From: Chryseobacterium kimseyorum
GTDB lineage: Bacteria; Bacteroidota; Bacteroidia; Flavobacteriales; Weeksellaceae
NCBI RefSeq assembly: GCF_025971945.1
Contig: NZ_JAPDHW010000021.1
Location: forward strand, 1-49,371
DNA length: 49,371 nt
Reading direction: 5' to 3'
Shown here: in pieces, positions 1 to 8,878 of the stretch
Numbering within the stretch: the stretch's first letter is position 1
Layout: each line of letters opens with the position of its first letter
Notes under the pieces: model-generated
Databases searched by the model: none
What the model saw: the letters and a program-made list of their open reading frames with translations, nothing else
What the model was told of the DNA's origin: nothing
Made by a program: the position numbers and the translations under genes

Positions 1-835
1 CCATTACTCCGCTAATAGAATATAACAGCATGTACATCACAAAATTGAGAATATATACATTATTATAGACCAGCGCTTTGTTTTTAAAATATAAAAATAT
101 AGTCATTAAGATCATTACTATAAAATAAATCTTATGAAAAGTACTTACTCCATACTCAGTAGATTCTTCATATTGCGTCAATTTATCCGATAAGTTTAGA
201 AATGGAAGATTGATTAAAATAAAAAAAAGCGGAAACATTATTACAGATCCAATCAACACTTTTTTACTCACCTTATCTACACGGAAAAGAGAAAATAAAA
301 CAGCCGGTACACTACTAAGATGCGCAAGAAAACTCAAATAACCCAATTTGAAGATTTTTTTCCTATGCAAAAAATAATAAAGAACTCCTACAAGAATATA
401 AGCTGGTGAGTTTCGAACAGTAGTATAGGCAAACAAAAAGTAGTAAAGAGAGAAAAGTAAGACTTTTGAAAAGGTTTGGATATCTTTTAATCTTATTATC
501 CATATAAAAAAAATTGTTGAAATAATAAAATTTATAATATAGTAGAAGTTGAGAGAACCTGCTGTATCACCAACCATATTTTTTATCGATAATACCACAA
601 TAAAAAAGTAGGGTTCTGAAAACAAACTCCCAAAAGACAATTCTGATAATTCACCAGTATCAACAAAACGTAGATATGTATTATAATCCGCATTTTCTAT
701 CAAAGGTGTGAAAGATCTAATACATATTGACAGAAAAACAAAAATAAAAATTACAATGTAATTAATCTTATTATTTCTCACCGTTATGCAAGATACATAG
801 TATAGTATAAAAAGTAATATCAGTAAAATGATCAT
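1..835 (-). CDS. Wzy/EpsG-like polysaccharide polymerase (3' end outside window)
   Basis: The frame starts with ATG at 835, three bases after the stop of the upstream glycosyltransferase, and stays open to the left edge (about 278 codons seen, C terminus missing). The translation is very hydrophobic, with many aromatic and Ile/Leu/Phe-rich segments broken by short polar loops; I can trace at least seven or eight membrane spans. Near residue 50 there is a DYNTY segment, and the first large loop has an acidic, aromatic composition typical of EpsG/Wzy-type polymerases. Such proteins join lipid-linked repeat units at the outer face of the inner membrane. Its place at the distal end of a cluster with Wzx, Wza and Wzc supports the role. 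Sequence conservation in this family is poor, so the call rests on topology and context. An O-antigen ligase-like or other polytopic protein is a less likely alternative. Confidence 0.72.
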   Translation of the reverse strand, partial: MIILLILLFILYYVSCITVRNNKINYIVIFIFVFLSICIRSFTPLIENADYNTYLRFVDTGELSELSFGSLFSEPYFFIVVLSIKNMVGDTAGSLNFYYIINFIISTIFFIWIIRLKDIQTFSKVLLFSLYYFLFAYTTVRNSPAYILVGVLYYFLHRKKIFKLGYLSFLAHLSSVPAVLFSLFRVDKVSKKVLIGSVIMFPLFFILINLPFLNLSDKLTQYEESTEYGVSTFHKIYFIVMILMTIFLYFKNKALVYNNVYILNFVMYMLLYSISGVM

Positions 836-838
836 TCT

Positions 839-1690
839 TTAATAAATGTATTTCTTTTTATTTTTTACCTTTACAAAATCAACAATAGCATTAAAAATGT
901 TTTTTGCTGTTTTTTTTCTATTAGAAGAATACAAGATGTAGCCAGGTATTCTATAAAATATTTTGAAAAAATGTATTATTCTCCATTTCAATGGAATATA
1001 ATCCCGGCAAAGGATTATAAGTTGATTTCTGATAATGTGATAGTGTCTTATAACATTATCGTGTATAGGCTTTTTCACACTCAATATACCTACTAAATTA
1101 TCGCCCAGATTGTGATGTAAAATTGATTGATTAGAAACAAATATCTTATAACCAATACTTTTCGCTCTAAAACACCATTCATAATCGATGTAGTCTATAA
1201 AAAAAGTTTCATCCATCATCCCTACTTTCTCAATGGTATTACGCGGAATTAGACAGCCAGAAGTAATTACTACATCCACCTCAGTACTAAAGGATGTTTC
1301 TTGATTTCCTGCTTCAACTTTTTTATAATCATGCACAAGTCCACCAATGGCGCCTACACGCTCTACTTGCGACAGATTTTTGTAGCATGCTATGATATTA
1401 TTGAAGAAATTGTCAGAAGGTAAAGAATCCTGATCGAACAAAACAACTCCCTCGGCATTTCCATTTATCATTTCTTTCAATCCTATATTCAAAGATTTTG
1501 AAAGACCAATATTCCTGTTATTATTTATAATTACTACCCTCGGAATTATTGAAATTTTTTTTAATACCAAAGCATCACAAGAGTTCACAATAACGTAGCA
1601 ACAATTTGTTTTAGAAGATATAATCTCTATATTTTTCATAACAAATTGCTCATCTGGATTGTACAAAACTATTACTGAATCTAAAATCAT
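839..1690 (-). CDS. Family 2 glycosyltransferase, rhamnosyltransferase-like
   Basis: A 283-residue GT-A fold enzyme of family GT2. It opens with a short beta strand and a YNPD motif, has the metal and nucleotide-binding FDQDS motif at residues 85-89, and a DETFFIDYIDYEW-type acceptor/catalytic segment near residues 160-172 followed by an amphipathic C-terminal region. The FDQDS plus DYEWCFR combination is what is usually annotated as a rhamnosyltransferase (RfbF/WbbL-like), which suits a locus encoding the whole dTDP-rhamnose pathway. The start codon overlaps the stop of the upstream glycosyltransferase by one base (TAATG), so the two are translationally coupled. It probably adds one sugar to the undecaprenyl-linked repeat unit at the cytoplasmic face. 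The donor and linkage cannot be read from sequence. Confidence 0.85.
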   Translation of the reverse strand: MILDSVIVLYNPDEQFVMKNIEIISSKTNCCYVIVNSCDALVLKKISIIPRVVIINNNRNIGLSKSLNIGLKEMINGNAEGVVLFDQDSLPSDNFFNNIIACYKNLSQVERVGAIGGLVHDYKKVEAGNQETSFSTEVDVVITSGCLIPRNTIEKVGMMDETFFIDYIDYEWCFRAKSIGYKIFVSNQSILHHNLGDNLVGILSVKKPIHDNVIRHYHIIRNQLIILCRDYIPLKWRIIHFFKIFYRIPGYILYSSNRKKTAKNIFNAIVDFVKVKNKKKYIY

Positions 1691-2529
1691 TATATCTTTC
1701 TTATTAGTGAATAATATATTCTTATCAAGTAGTACTTGAAAGTTCCGTGTCCATTGATCGACTTTAAAAACTTAATGTGATTAGCGTAATAATTTAACGA
1801 TACTTGAAAATTTAAGATTCTATCTACAAAATATTTAAAATTTACATTTCTCGCACCTACTTCATTACTATTGTGTTGTCTGTAATAAATTAAAGGCCTG
1901 TTTATATTAATTACTTTCCCTCCATTCATTAAGACATTAAGAGTGATCCACCAATCATGCATTGGTATATTTTCTGGAAAATCAACGCTTATATCTCTCG
2001 CTTTTCTGTTGAATCCCATGGTACAGCCGGTAACAAAATTAAATACTTGAATAAACATCTTGTTATTAATTACATTAGGCTTTATCCCAGATGACTTCCA
2101 AAAAGATTCGTTTACAACATTCAGATTTTGATCAACAACATACAAATCAGAATGTACAATGAACGGTTTTTTTGTGTCTATTTGACTTTCACGTCTTAAA
2201 ACAGTCAAGCTAGTTTCCAATTTATCACGCAGCCACACATCATCATGGTCGCAGAAAAAGTAAAAATCAGATTCAATAATTTTCACCAACTGCATAAAGC
2301 TTTTAGCAGCTCCTAAATTTTCACAGTCGTCTTTTATTAAAACAATTCTAGAATCTGAAGCTGAATATCCACTAATAATATCGATTGTATCATCTGTGGA
2401 GCCATCATCCCTGATGAACAATTTCCAGTCCTGATACGTTTGATTTATTAAAGAGTCCAGCTGATCTTTTAAAAACTTAGAACTATTGTAAGTAGCTAAT
2501 AAAATTGAAACATTATTATTAAAATCCAT
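1690..2529 (-). CDS. Family 2 glycosyltransferase
   Basis: A 279-residue GT2 enzyme. The N terminus shows the usual VSILLATYN strand (7-15), the nucleotide-binding DDGSTDD motif (41-47) and the CDHDDVW motif (93-99) in place of a plain DXD. The later part carries the MHDWW segment often seen in rhamnosyl- and galactosyltransferases of this subgroup. It is soluble apart from a hydrophobic C-terminal patch. The family transfers a nucleotide-activated sugar to the lipid-linked oligosaccharide with inversion. The gene is followed by the coupled glycosyltransferase (one-base overlap) and preceded by a 206-base spacer, the longest in this part of the operon. Fold and activity class are clear; the specific sugar is not. 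Confidence 0.86.
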   Translation of the reverse strand: MDFNNNVSILLATYNSSKFLKDQLDSLINQTYQDWKLFIRDDGSTDDTIDIISGYSASDSRIVLIKDDCENLGAAKSFMQLVKIIESDFYFFCDHDDVWLRDKLETSLTVLRRESQIDTKKPFIVHSDLYVVDQNLNVVNESFWKSSGIKPNVINNKMFIQVFNFVTGCTMGFNRKARDISVDFPENIPMHDWWITLNVLMNGGKVININRPLIYYRQHNSNEVGARNVNFKYFVDRILNFQVSLNYYANHIKFLKSINGHGTFKYYLIRIYYSLIRKI

Positions 2530-2735
2530 AATCTAAAAAATTTCCTTAAAACAACTAAATTATTGTTTATGTTTCAAATTTTTGATAAAATTTGTTTTTG
2601 TTGCAATAGATATCAAACCCAAAAAATTATTTTCTTAAATTTTCATAACTTTAAAGAATTCATTCTATAAAATGATAAAGTTTTCGATAAAAAATTAATA
2701 CGATAGTATTCTGCATTAATAATTCTCCTTTATAT

Positions 2736-3692
2736 TTACTTATTTTTATAATAGAGAGCTAATTTCATTATCTCCTTTGACAAGGGCATACTTGAGATTG
2801 TCAGTAAAATTTTATCTTTATAAGATCTTTCAATATCCGGAATGTATCGAGAGGCATTTCGTATTTCTTCTTTATTACCTAAAGCAACTATAATAGGCAA
2901 AATTGATGAATAATGTTTTTTTAACACTTTTAATGTAAAATTTTCATCCAATTGATAAAGGTTCACGTAATCTAGTTGAATTTGGAGAACACCTTTTGAA
3001 ACTTCATACAGTTTTTGTAAAGATTTAGAATGCGAAGCACTTTCATTCAAATATCTGTAAACAGTAGTTGTATCTTCCAACACATGAACTTTAGTTTTTG
3101 CAAATATATCTAATAGCCAAGGAAAAGTTCCATCTACATATTTTTCATTGAATTTAGGAAGATATTCACGTCTCAACAACCATGTACAAGGGGCCATGTA
3201 TCCCGCTGCGAGTAGAAACTGTTCAAAATTAGTATAGATCGGAAACCTATCTGGTTTATTTTTAAAAAGCGACTTTTCAATTTTGTTTGTAGCTTCGTAT
3301 AAAATATTAAAATCAGTTGCTACCAAACCAATTTCTGTGTTTTTCTCTAAAAAATCAACCTGCTTTTGGAGCTTCAATGAATCAATCCAATAATCGTCGC
3401 CTTCACATAAAGCGATATAGTCACCAGAAGCTTTGGACAGTGTATCAAAAAAATTCGGCAGCATACCCCAATTTTTTTCTCTTAAAATATAATTAATTGA
3501 AATATTGTCGGGAAATATATTTTTGAGTAAACCTTGTATCTTATCATCAGTTTGATCTGGTGAGTGATCATTAGCTATTAAAATTTCAACATTGAAATTA
3601 CATTTCTGCAATAAAATTCCATTTATAGCTTGCTCAATAAATTTTTCATGAGCGTAGGTAATCATAACGACACTTACTTTAATTTTATTCAT
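2736..3692 (-). CDS. Family 2 glycosyltransferase, paralogue A of a tandem pair
   Basis: A 318-residue GT2 protein starting with KVSVVMITYAHEKFIEQA. It carries the nucleotide-binding segment IANDHSPDQTDD (about 38-49) and the metal-binding CEGDDYW motif near residue 100. It closely resembles the next gene upstream (3809-4804): both share segments such as GLVATDFNILYE, a conserved MAPCTWLLR block and FPWLL, and have matching spacing throughout, so they arose by duplication. The two differ most in the nucleotide-binding loop and the C-terminal tail, which suggests different donors or acceptors. A good purine-rich stretch (AAGGAG) precedes the start codon. Acts in repeat-unit assembly in the cytoplasm. 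Confidence 0.85.
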   Translation of the reverse strand: MNKIKVSVVMITYAHEKFIEQAINGILLQKCNFNVEILIANDHSPDQTDDKIQGLLKNIFPDNISINYILREKNWGMLPNFFDTLSKASGDYIALCEGDDYWIDSLKLQKQVDFLEKNTEIGLVATDFNILYEATNKIEKSLFKNKPDRFPIYTNFEQFLLAAGYMAPCTWLLRREYLPKFNEKYVDGTFPWLLDIFAKTKVHVLEDTTTVYRYLNESASHSKSLQKLYEVSKGVLQIQLDYVNLYQLDENFTLKVLKKHYSSILPIIVALGNKEEIRNASRYIPDIERSYKDKILLTISSMPLSKEIMKLALYYKNK

Positions 3693-3808
3693 TTTTAATT
3701 CTCCTTAACGATTTTAGCAGGTTATTTCTAAAACAATGATCTAATATATATTTTGGTAACCAGATTGAAGAAAATACTAATACCAAACCTATGTATTTAT
3801 TTAAAATT

Positions 3809-4804
3809 TTATTTTGCGAGTAAAACTTTATGTTTTTTAAGAAAGGATGAAATCGTTTTTTTTAAATAATGCACAAATTTAAGCATTTTATTACCAAAAG
3901 GAATTTTACAGCATGTAAATAAAAATTTATTTTTAAGAGTTCTTTCTGATCGGGGAATATACATTGATGCATTCCTTATCTCTCTTTTATCGTCCAACAG
4001 AATAACTATAAATAAAATAGAAGAATAATATTTTTTTAAAACTTTTATTTTGAAACTTTGCGGTAATTCATAATCTTTAATAAAATCCAGTTGAATATCT
4101 AAAATTCCCTTTGAAATTTCGTAGAGCTTTTTTAGAGAATTAGAATGAGAAGCACTTTCATCTAGTAATCTGTAAACTGCCGTTGTATCTTTTAAAACAT
4201 GCACTTTACTTTTCAGAAAAATACCCAATAACCAAGGAAAAGTACCATCAACATATTCTTTTTTGTATCGTGGTAGATATTCTTTTCTCAGCAGCCATGT
4301 GCAGGGTGCCATAAAACCAGCAGCTAGTAAAAACTGTTGAAAATCTGTATATATTGGAAATTTATCTGGTTTATTTTTAAAAAGCGACTCTTCTATTTTA
4401 CCAGTAGACTCGTACAAGATATTAAAATCTGTTGCTACTAAACCAAATTCTAAATTTTTCTCTAAAAAATCTACCTGCTTTTGAAGTTTATAAGGATCAG
4501 TCCAATAATCATCTCCTTCACAAAGAGCCATATATTTTCCACTTACCTGATTAGTTGCCCACAAAAGATTAGAATTCATTCCTCTATTTTGTAGATGTCT
4601 AGTGTAATTTACAATGTGTTTCTCTGGATGAGTATCGATAATTTTTCTTACTATATTTTCAGTATTATCGAATGAACAATCATCAGCTATGATAAGTTCA
4701 ATATTAAAATCACACTTTTGAGATAAAACCCCATTTACAGCTTGTTCAATAAATTTTTCATGACCATATGTTATTATTACAATGCTTACTTTAACATCAT
4801 TCAT
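3809..4804 (-). CDS. Family 2 glycosyltransferase, paralogue B of a tandem pair
   Basis: A 331-residue GT2 protein that mirrors its neighbour 2736-3692 over most of its length. It has the IADDCSFDNTEN nucleotide-binding loop and the CEGDDYW metal-binding motif followed by TDPYKLQKQVDFLEKN. Its C terminus is longer and very basic (KKTISSFLKKHK), which could hold it at the membrane. It lies two bases after the acetyltransferase stop and belongs to the same operon. As a second near-copy of a transferase in one locus it may add the same or a related sugar at another position. The exact specificity is not readable from sequence. Confidence 0.85.
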   Translation of the reverse strand: MNDVKVSIVIITYGHEKFIEQAVNGVLSQKCDFNIELIIADDCSFDNTENIVRKIIDTHPEKHIVNYTRHLQNRGMNSNLLWATNQVSGKYMALCEGDDYWTDPYKLQKQVDFLEKNLEFGLVATDFNILYESTGKIEESLFKNKPDKFPIYTDFQQFLLAAGFMAPCTWLLRKEYLPRYKKEYVDGTFPWLLGIFLKSKVHVLKDTTAVYRLLDESASHSNSLKKLYEISKGILDIQLDFIKDYELPQSFKIKVLKKYYSSILFIVILLDDKREIRNASMYIPRSERTLKNKFLFTCCKIPFGNKMLKFVHYLKKTISSFLKKHKVLLAK

Positions 4805-4805
4805 T

Positions 4806-5438
4806 TTAGATCTGCTTAATAATTCTTGCTGGTATTCCGACAGCTACACAGTTATCTGGAATATCTTTATTTACTAATGTTCCTGCACCTATGATAACAT
4901 TTCTTCCTATCTTTATCTTAGGAAAAACTGTAGAATTAGAGCCTATTTGAGTAAAAGCTCCAATATGACATCCTCCCAACAAGGTAACTCCAGGCGATAA
5001 TTCAACAAAATCTCCGACCACACAATCATGCGTAATCGTCACATTATAGTAGACGATACAGCCTGTACCAACCGAAGTGCTATTTGAAAATACAGCAGAG
5101 TCTAGAATATTACTGCCATCCCCAATTTTCACGTCATAAGATCCCAAAATAGCTTTAGCGCTAATAGTTGACTTAAAGTCGCCTCCCCAAGATAAGAATT
5201 TCTCATAGAGCATAGATCTAAGTTTTGGGTTACCAATACCAATTGTAAAATCAAAACCATATTGCCCAAAAAAATTCAGAACCTGATCTTTACTTTTTAA
5301 AATAGGGAATCGATTATAAAGCAAATCACCTATTTCTGGAGTAACATCATCATAAAATGCAAGTCCTTCTAATGCATTCTGCTGGTGAAATATTTCTAGA
5401 ATTTCTTTTGCAAAACCTTTTGCTCCGACTATGATCAT
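4806..5438 (-). CDS. PglD/NeuD/VioB-type sugar O/N-acyltransferase
   Basis: A 210-residue left-handed beta-helix acyltransferase. Residues 1-80 form the small Rossmann-like N-terminal domain (GAKGFAKE start, GIGNP near 68-72) that binds the UDP- or dTDP-sugar. From about residue 90 the hexapeptide repeats begin and run to the C-terminal GIPARIIK signature. His137 in the segment ITHDC matches the catalytic base of PglD. Known relatives acetylate a 4-amino sugar made by the aminotransferase next door. Here the aminotransferase gene lies immediately upstream (two-base gap), so the pair very probably makes an N-acetylated amino-deoxyhexose nucleotide. VioB-like (4-acetamido-4,6-dideoxyglucose) is my preferred reading because the locus makes the dTDP-4-keto-6-deoxyglucose precursor; PglD-like or NeuD-like O-acetylation remain possible. 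Confidence 0.85.
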   Translation of the reverse strand: MIIVGAKGFAKEILEIFHQQNALEGLAFYDDVTPEIGDLLYNRFPILKSKDQVLNFFGQYGFDFTIGIGNPKLRSMLYEKFLSWGGDFKSTISAKAILGSYDVKIGDGSNILDSAVFSNSTSVGTGCIVYYNVTITHDCVVGDFVELSPGVTLLGGCHIGAFTQIGSNSTVFPKIKIGRNVIIGAGTLVNKDIPDNCVAVGIPARIIKQI

Positions 5439-5440
5439 CC

Positions 5441-6523
5441 CTAGTTATTTTGAATTCTTAAAAGAAATCTACAAATTAAATCTACTTCTTCAATTGACAA
5501 ATCAGGATAGAAAGGAAGACACATAACACATTTAGCAATATCATCAGTTATGGGGAAGTATTGTTTTTCTAAGTATGGTAGAGTTGTAGCTAAAGATGGA
5601 TAAAAATATCGTCTTGTAAAAATTTCGTGACTTTTTAAAAAATTCATTGCTTTAAGCATTGACTCTTCATTTTCAAAAATAATTGGATAGTAAGCATAAT
5701 TATTTGCAGAATCGTCATGCCATAGTGGCTTTCTAACATTTAAATTTTTTAACTTATCATCGAAACGGTCGTTGATAGCTTTTCTTTTTTCAAGAATTTT
5801 ATCAATATATTCTAAATTTAACAAGCCCATAGCAGCATGAAATTCTGAATTTTTTCCATTGATACCTAATTCAGCGAATGCTTCTGGACCATCAAACCCA
5901 AAGTTACGCATATATGCCAACTTTTTTAAAATTGTCGCATCTTTAGTAATTACCAATCCTCCTTCTATTGAATGGTAAAGTTTAGTCGCGTGTAAACTAC
6001 ATATAGAAATATCCCCATATTCAAAAATTGACTTCCCATTTATTCTTACACCAAAAGCATGAGCACCATCATAGATAACTTTGAGATTGTGCTTACTAGC
6101 AATTTTTTCAATTTCTACTACATCACAAGGATTGCCATATACGTGCGTCGCTAAAATCGCAGTTGTTTTCTCGGTAATACTATCTTCAATTTTAGAAGCG
6201 TCAATATTGAGGGAATTTTCATCAATATCTACAAAAACCGGCTTACAACCCTCCCAAACGATGCTACTTGTTGTAGCAACAAATGAAAACGGTGTGGTTA
6301 TTATCTCGCCTTTTAAATCTAACGCCTTAATTGCCATTTGTAAGGCAACTGTTCCATTCGTAACAAAAAGAAGATGGCTGAGACCTAGATATTCTTTAAG
6401 TTTAATTTCTAAATCATTAGCCAATGGTCCCATATTGGTCAACCATTGACGTTGCCAGATTCCCGTCAAATATTTTTGATATTCCTCGCTAGGAGGAAGG
6501 AAAGGTTTAGTTACTGGTATCAT
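5441..6523 (-). CDS. DegT/DnrJ/EryC1/StrS family sugar aminotransferase (VioA-like)
   Basis: A 360-residue PLP enzyme of the sugar aminotransferase family. Features seen: the N-terminal PVTKPFLPP, the glycine/threonine PLP phosphate site TNGTVALQ (55-62), the PLP-ring Asp152 in YDGAHAFG, and the Schiff-base Lys181 in SLHATKLYHSIEGG. Family members transaminate a keto sugar nucleotide using glutamate. The His-Ala-Thr-Lys active-site context is close to what I remember for VioA, which makes dTDP-4-amino-4,6-dideoxyglucose from the RmlB product. RmlA and RmlB are encoded in this operon, and the next gene is the matching acetyltransferase. The 5' end overlaps the flippase stop (ATGA). FdtB-type 3-amination is an alternative, but no ketoisomerase gene is seen. 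Confidence 0.87.
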   Translation of the reverse strand: MIPVTKPFLPPSEEYQKYLTGIWQRQWLTNMGPLANDLEIKLKEYLGLSHLLFVTNGTVALQMAIKALDLKGEIITTPFSFVATTSSIVWEGCKPVFVDIDENSLNIDASKIEDSITEKTTAILATHVYGNPCDVVEIEKIASKHNLKVIYDGAHAFGVRINGKSIFEYGDISICSLHATKLYHSIEGGLVITKDATILKKLAYMRNFGFDGPEAFAELGINGKNSEFHAAMGLLNLEYIDKILEKRKAINDRFDDKLKNLNVRKPLWHDDSANNYAYYPIIFENEESMLKAMNFLKSHEIFTRRYFYPSLATTLPYLEKQYFPITDDIAKCVMCLPFYPDLSIEEVDLICRFLLRIQNN

Positions 6524-7953
6524 TTTTTTTGTATAAGATTTTTGATATCATTAATTGTTTCAAACTTAAAAAGCCATGCAGATCCAAAGTAAGAGATTGT
6601 ACCTACTGAACCTCCAACCATGAGTTGAATTAATAGATTGTAGTCAGTGAGAAAGTAATTTGAAAAGTATATGGTTACTCCCATTGGTATAGTGAATAAA
6701 AATATTGGAAAAATATCTTTTAACTGTTCGAACGTATTATAATTAAGCATTCGTCCTGCAAAATGTGTATTAATCATAAGCGCCAAAATTGAAAATATTA
6801 ATTGACCCCATAACAATGCATAAAAACCAAAAAAGAATGAAGTTGCCAATATTAGTGCTAAGAGAATCTTTTTAATTATTTCCAGTGTCAAAAACAAATC
6901 ACTTCTCCCTTTTACTTGCAAAACTAATAAGTTATATAGGTGAATTGGATATAAAATCCCTGTAAAGCATATAATTTGAAAAATTGGAACCACCGGTAAC
7001 CAATTATTTCCAAATAGTAATACAATGAGTGGTTCGGCTAAAAATGCCATTATTACAATAACTGGAGTAATAATAAACAAAACCATTTGCATAATTTGTT
7101 TATATGCTTTTTTAAATCTAGGAATATCATTTTGTACCTGAGCAAATAAAGGGAAAACTACCCGGTTTAAAGCAGCGGAAACGTTTCCGACAGGAAGCAT
7201 CATCAGGCTGTTCGCACGAGTATAGTATCCTACCTGAGCTGCAGAATAAAAACGACCAATCACGATTTGATAAATATTAGTAAAAATAATATCCAGTACA
7301 GATGAAAGTGTTAGTTTATACCCATAATGAAAATGCGTATGAAATTTTTTACTGCTAAATATAAGCGTAGGGTACCAAGAAGAACTAAACCACAAAAACA
7401 AACTCGTCAGTAATGCATTCATAAGTGCCGTACCCACTAAACTCCAAACTCCGTAATCATGATAAGCCATTAACAATCCTAATAGACTGCTCAATATTAT
7501 TGCAGGAAGAGAAATCATCGCCTGTTTTTTGAATTTCAAATCTCTTGTCAAGATTGTATTTTGCACAGCACCAAAAGCAGCAAATATAAAGGTTATACCA
7601 TATACTCTTGTCAGATTAGTAAGTGCAGGCTGATGGTAAAAGTTAGCAATCAACGGAGCAGAAAAGAACAGTATTAAGTACATAAGAATACTTCCTGCAA
7701 AATTAAAATAGAAAACAGTAGAATAATCATCCTGATTCAGATCTTTTGATCTAATCAAAGAACTCGTCAAGCCTCCGTCAAAAAGAGCTGTCCCAATTCC
7801 CATAAAAATAGTAATCATTCCAATCAAACCAAATTCTTCCGGAAGTATCAATCTTGTTAAGACAAGTGACACCATAAATGTAATGAATTGACTACCAAAT
7901 TGTTGAGAGTAAGTCCAAATCATTCCAGAAACGGCTTGTTTTTTTAGTGACAT
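6520..7953 (-). CDS. Wzx-type repeat-unit flippase (MOP superfamily)
   Basis: A 477-residue polytopic membrane protein. I trace about twelve hydrophobic segments. The N terminus (SGMIWTYSQQFGSQ, then LPEEFGLIGM) is characteristic of the WzxC/TuaB branch of the polysaccharide transporter family. These proteins move undecaprenyl diphosphate-linked repeat units across the inner membrane for polymerisation by Wzy and export through Wzc/Wza. All of those partners are encoded in the same operon, which makes the role secure. The stop overlaps the aminotransferase start by four bases and the start lies 25 bases from rfbA. Substrate preference cannot be read from sequence. Confidence 0.92.
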   Translation of the reverse strand: MSLKKQAVSGMIWTYSQQFGSQFITFMVSLVLTRLILPEEFGLIGMITIFMGIGTALFDGGLTSSLIRSKDLNQDDYSTVFYFNFAGSILMYLILFFSAPLIANFYHQPALTNLTRVYGITFIFAAFGAVQNTILTRDLKFKKQAMISLPAIILSSLLGLLMAYHDYGVWSLVGTALMNALLTSLFLWFSSSWYPTLIFSSKKFHTHFHYGYKLTLSSVLDIIFTNIYQIVIGRFYSAAQVGYYTRANSLMMLPVGNVSAALNRVVFPLFAQVQNDIPRFKKAYKQIMQMVLFIITPVIVIMAFLAEPLIVLLFGNNWLPVVPIFQIICFTGILYPIHLYNLLVLQVKGRSDLFLTLEIIKKILLALILATSFFFGFYALLWGQLIFSILALMINTHFAGRMLNYNTFEQLKDIFPIFLFTIPMGVTIYFSNYFLTDYNLLIQLMVGGSVGTISYFGSAWLFKFETINDIKNLIQKK

Positions 7954-7978
7954 AAATATATTTTATTAAAGCTTAGCC

Positions 7979-8860
7979 TTATATTTTTCTATTGGCAAGA
8001 CGTAAGAGATACTTACCATATTCATTTTTACTCAGAGGCGTTGCTAATTCTATCAATTTATATTTAGAAATATATCCCATTTCAAAAGCGATTTCTTCCA
8101 AACAGGCTACCTTTAAGCCCTGTCTTTTTTCAATGGTTTGAATAAAATTCGAAGCTTCAAGAAGAGATTCATGTGTACCGGTGTCTAACCACGCGTAACC
8201 ACGTCCCATTAACTCAACTTTCAAATTATTCTGCTTAAGATATTCTTGATTTACTGTTGTAATCTCCAATTCGCCCCTTTCGCTAGGCTCGATTCTTTTT
8301 GCCACTTCAACCACTGAGTTTGGATAAAAATATAAACCTACAACGGCATAATTGCTTTTAGGGTCAGTAGGCTTTTCTTCAAGAGAAATTACATTCCCTG
8401 ATTTATCAAATTCTGCAACGCCGTAGCGTTCCGGATCTTGGACGTAATAACCAAAAACTGTTGCTTTATTTTCAATTTCAACATTTTTAACTGCTGTTTT
8501 TAATAATTCTGTCAGACCGTGTCCATGAAAGATATTATCACCAAGAATAAGACACGCACTGTCTGATCCAATAAAATCTTCTCCGATAATAAACGCTTGT
8601 GCTAGACCATCTGGACTGGGTTGCTCGGCATATTCCAATTTGATACCAAGATCACTTCCATCTCCTAAGAGATTTTTAAAGTTAGGGAGATCATGTGGAG
8701 TTGATATGATAAGAATCTCATTGATACCCGCAAGCATTAATGCTGATAGAGGGTAATAAATCATCGGTTTATCATAAACTGCCATCATTTGTTTTGACAC
8801 TGATTTTGTCAATGGATACAAACGAGTACCTGATCCGCCTGCAAGAATAATTCCTTTCAT
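7979..8860 (-). CDS. rfbA: Glucose-1-phosphate thymidylyltransferase
   Basis: A 293-residue RmlA. The N-terminal signature GGSGTRLYPLTKSVSKQM is complete, followed by the KPMIYYPLS substrate loop. Later blocks include the GDNIFHGHGL metal-binding region, the EEKPTDPKSNYAVVGLY motif and the WLDTGTHESL segment. It joins dTTP and glucose-1-phosphate to make dTDP-glucose, the first step to dTDP-rhamnose and to dTDP-4-amino sugars. Length is normal for the family. It is the last of four rfb genes in transcription order (B, C, D, A), all in one minus-strand run with short gaps. Feedback control by dTDP-rhamnose is usual for this enzyme family. Confidence 0.97.
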   Translation of the reverse strand: MKGIILAGGSGTRLYPLTKSVSKQMMAVYDKPMIYYPLSALMLAGINEILIISTPHDLPNFKNLLGDGSDLGIKLEYAEQPSPDGLAQAFIIGEDFIGSDSACLILGDNIFHGHGLTELLKTAVKNVEIENKATVFGYYVQDPERYGVAEFDKSGNVISLEEKPTDPKSNYAVVGLYFYPNSVVEVAKRIEPSERGELEITTVNQEYLKQNNLKVELMGRGYAWLDTGTHESLLEASNFIQTIEKRQGLKVACLEEIAFEMGYISKYKLIELATPLSKNEYGKYLLRLANRKI

Positions 8861-8878
8861 TTTATTGTAATTTTTGAG

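Noticed and set aside
2530..2735. An 18-codon frame with a good AGGAG leader in the spacer between glycosyltransferase genes
   Set aside because: Too short and not related to anything recognisable; possibly the remnant of a gene lost at the duplication site.
6081..6449. A 122-codon plus-strand frame
   Set aside because: It is antisense to the aminotransferase gene, whose PLP motifs are unambiguous.
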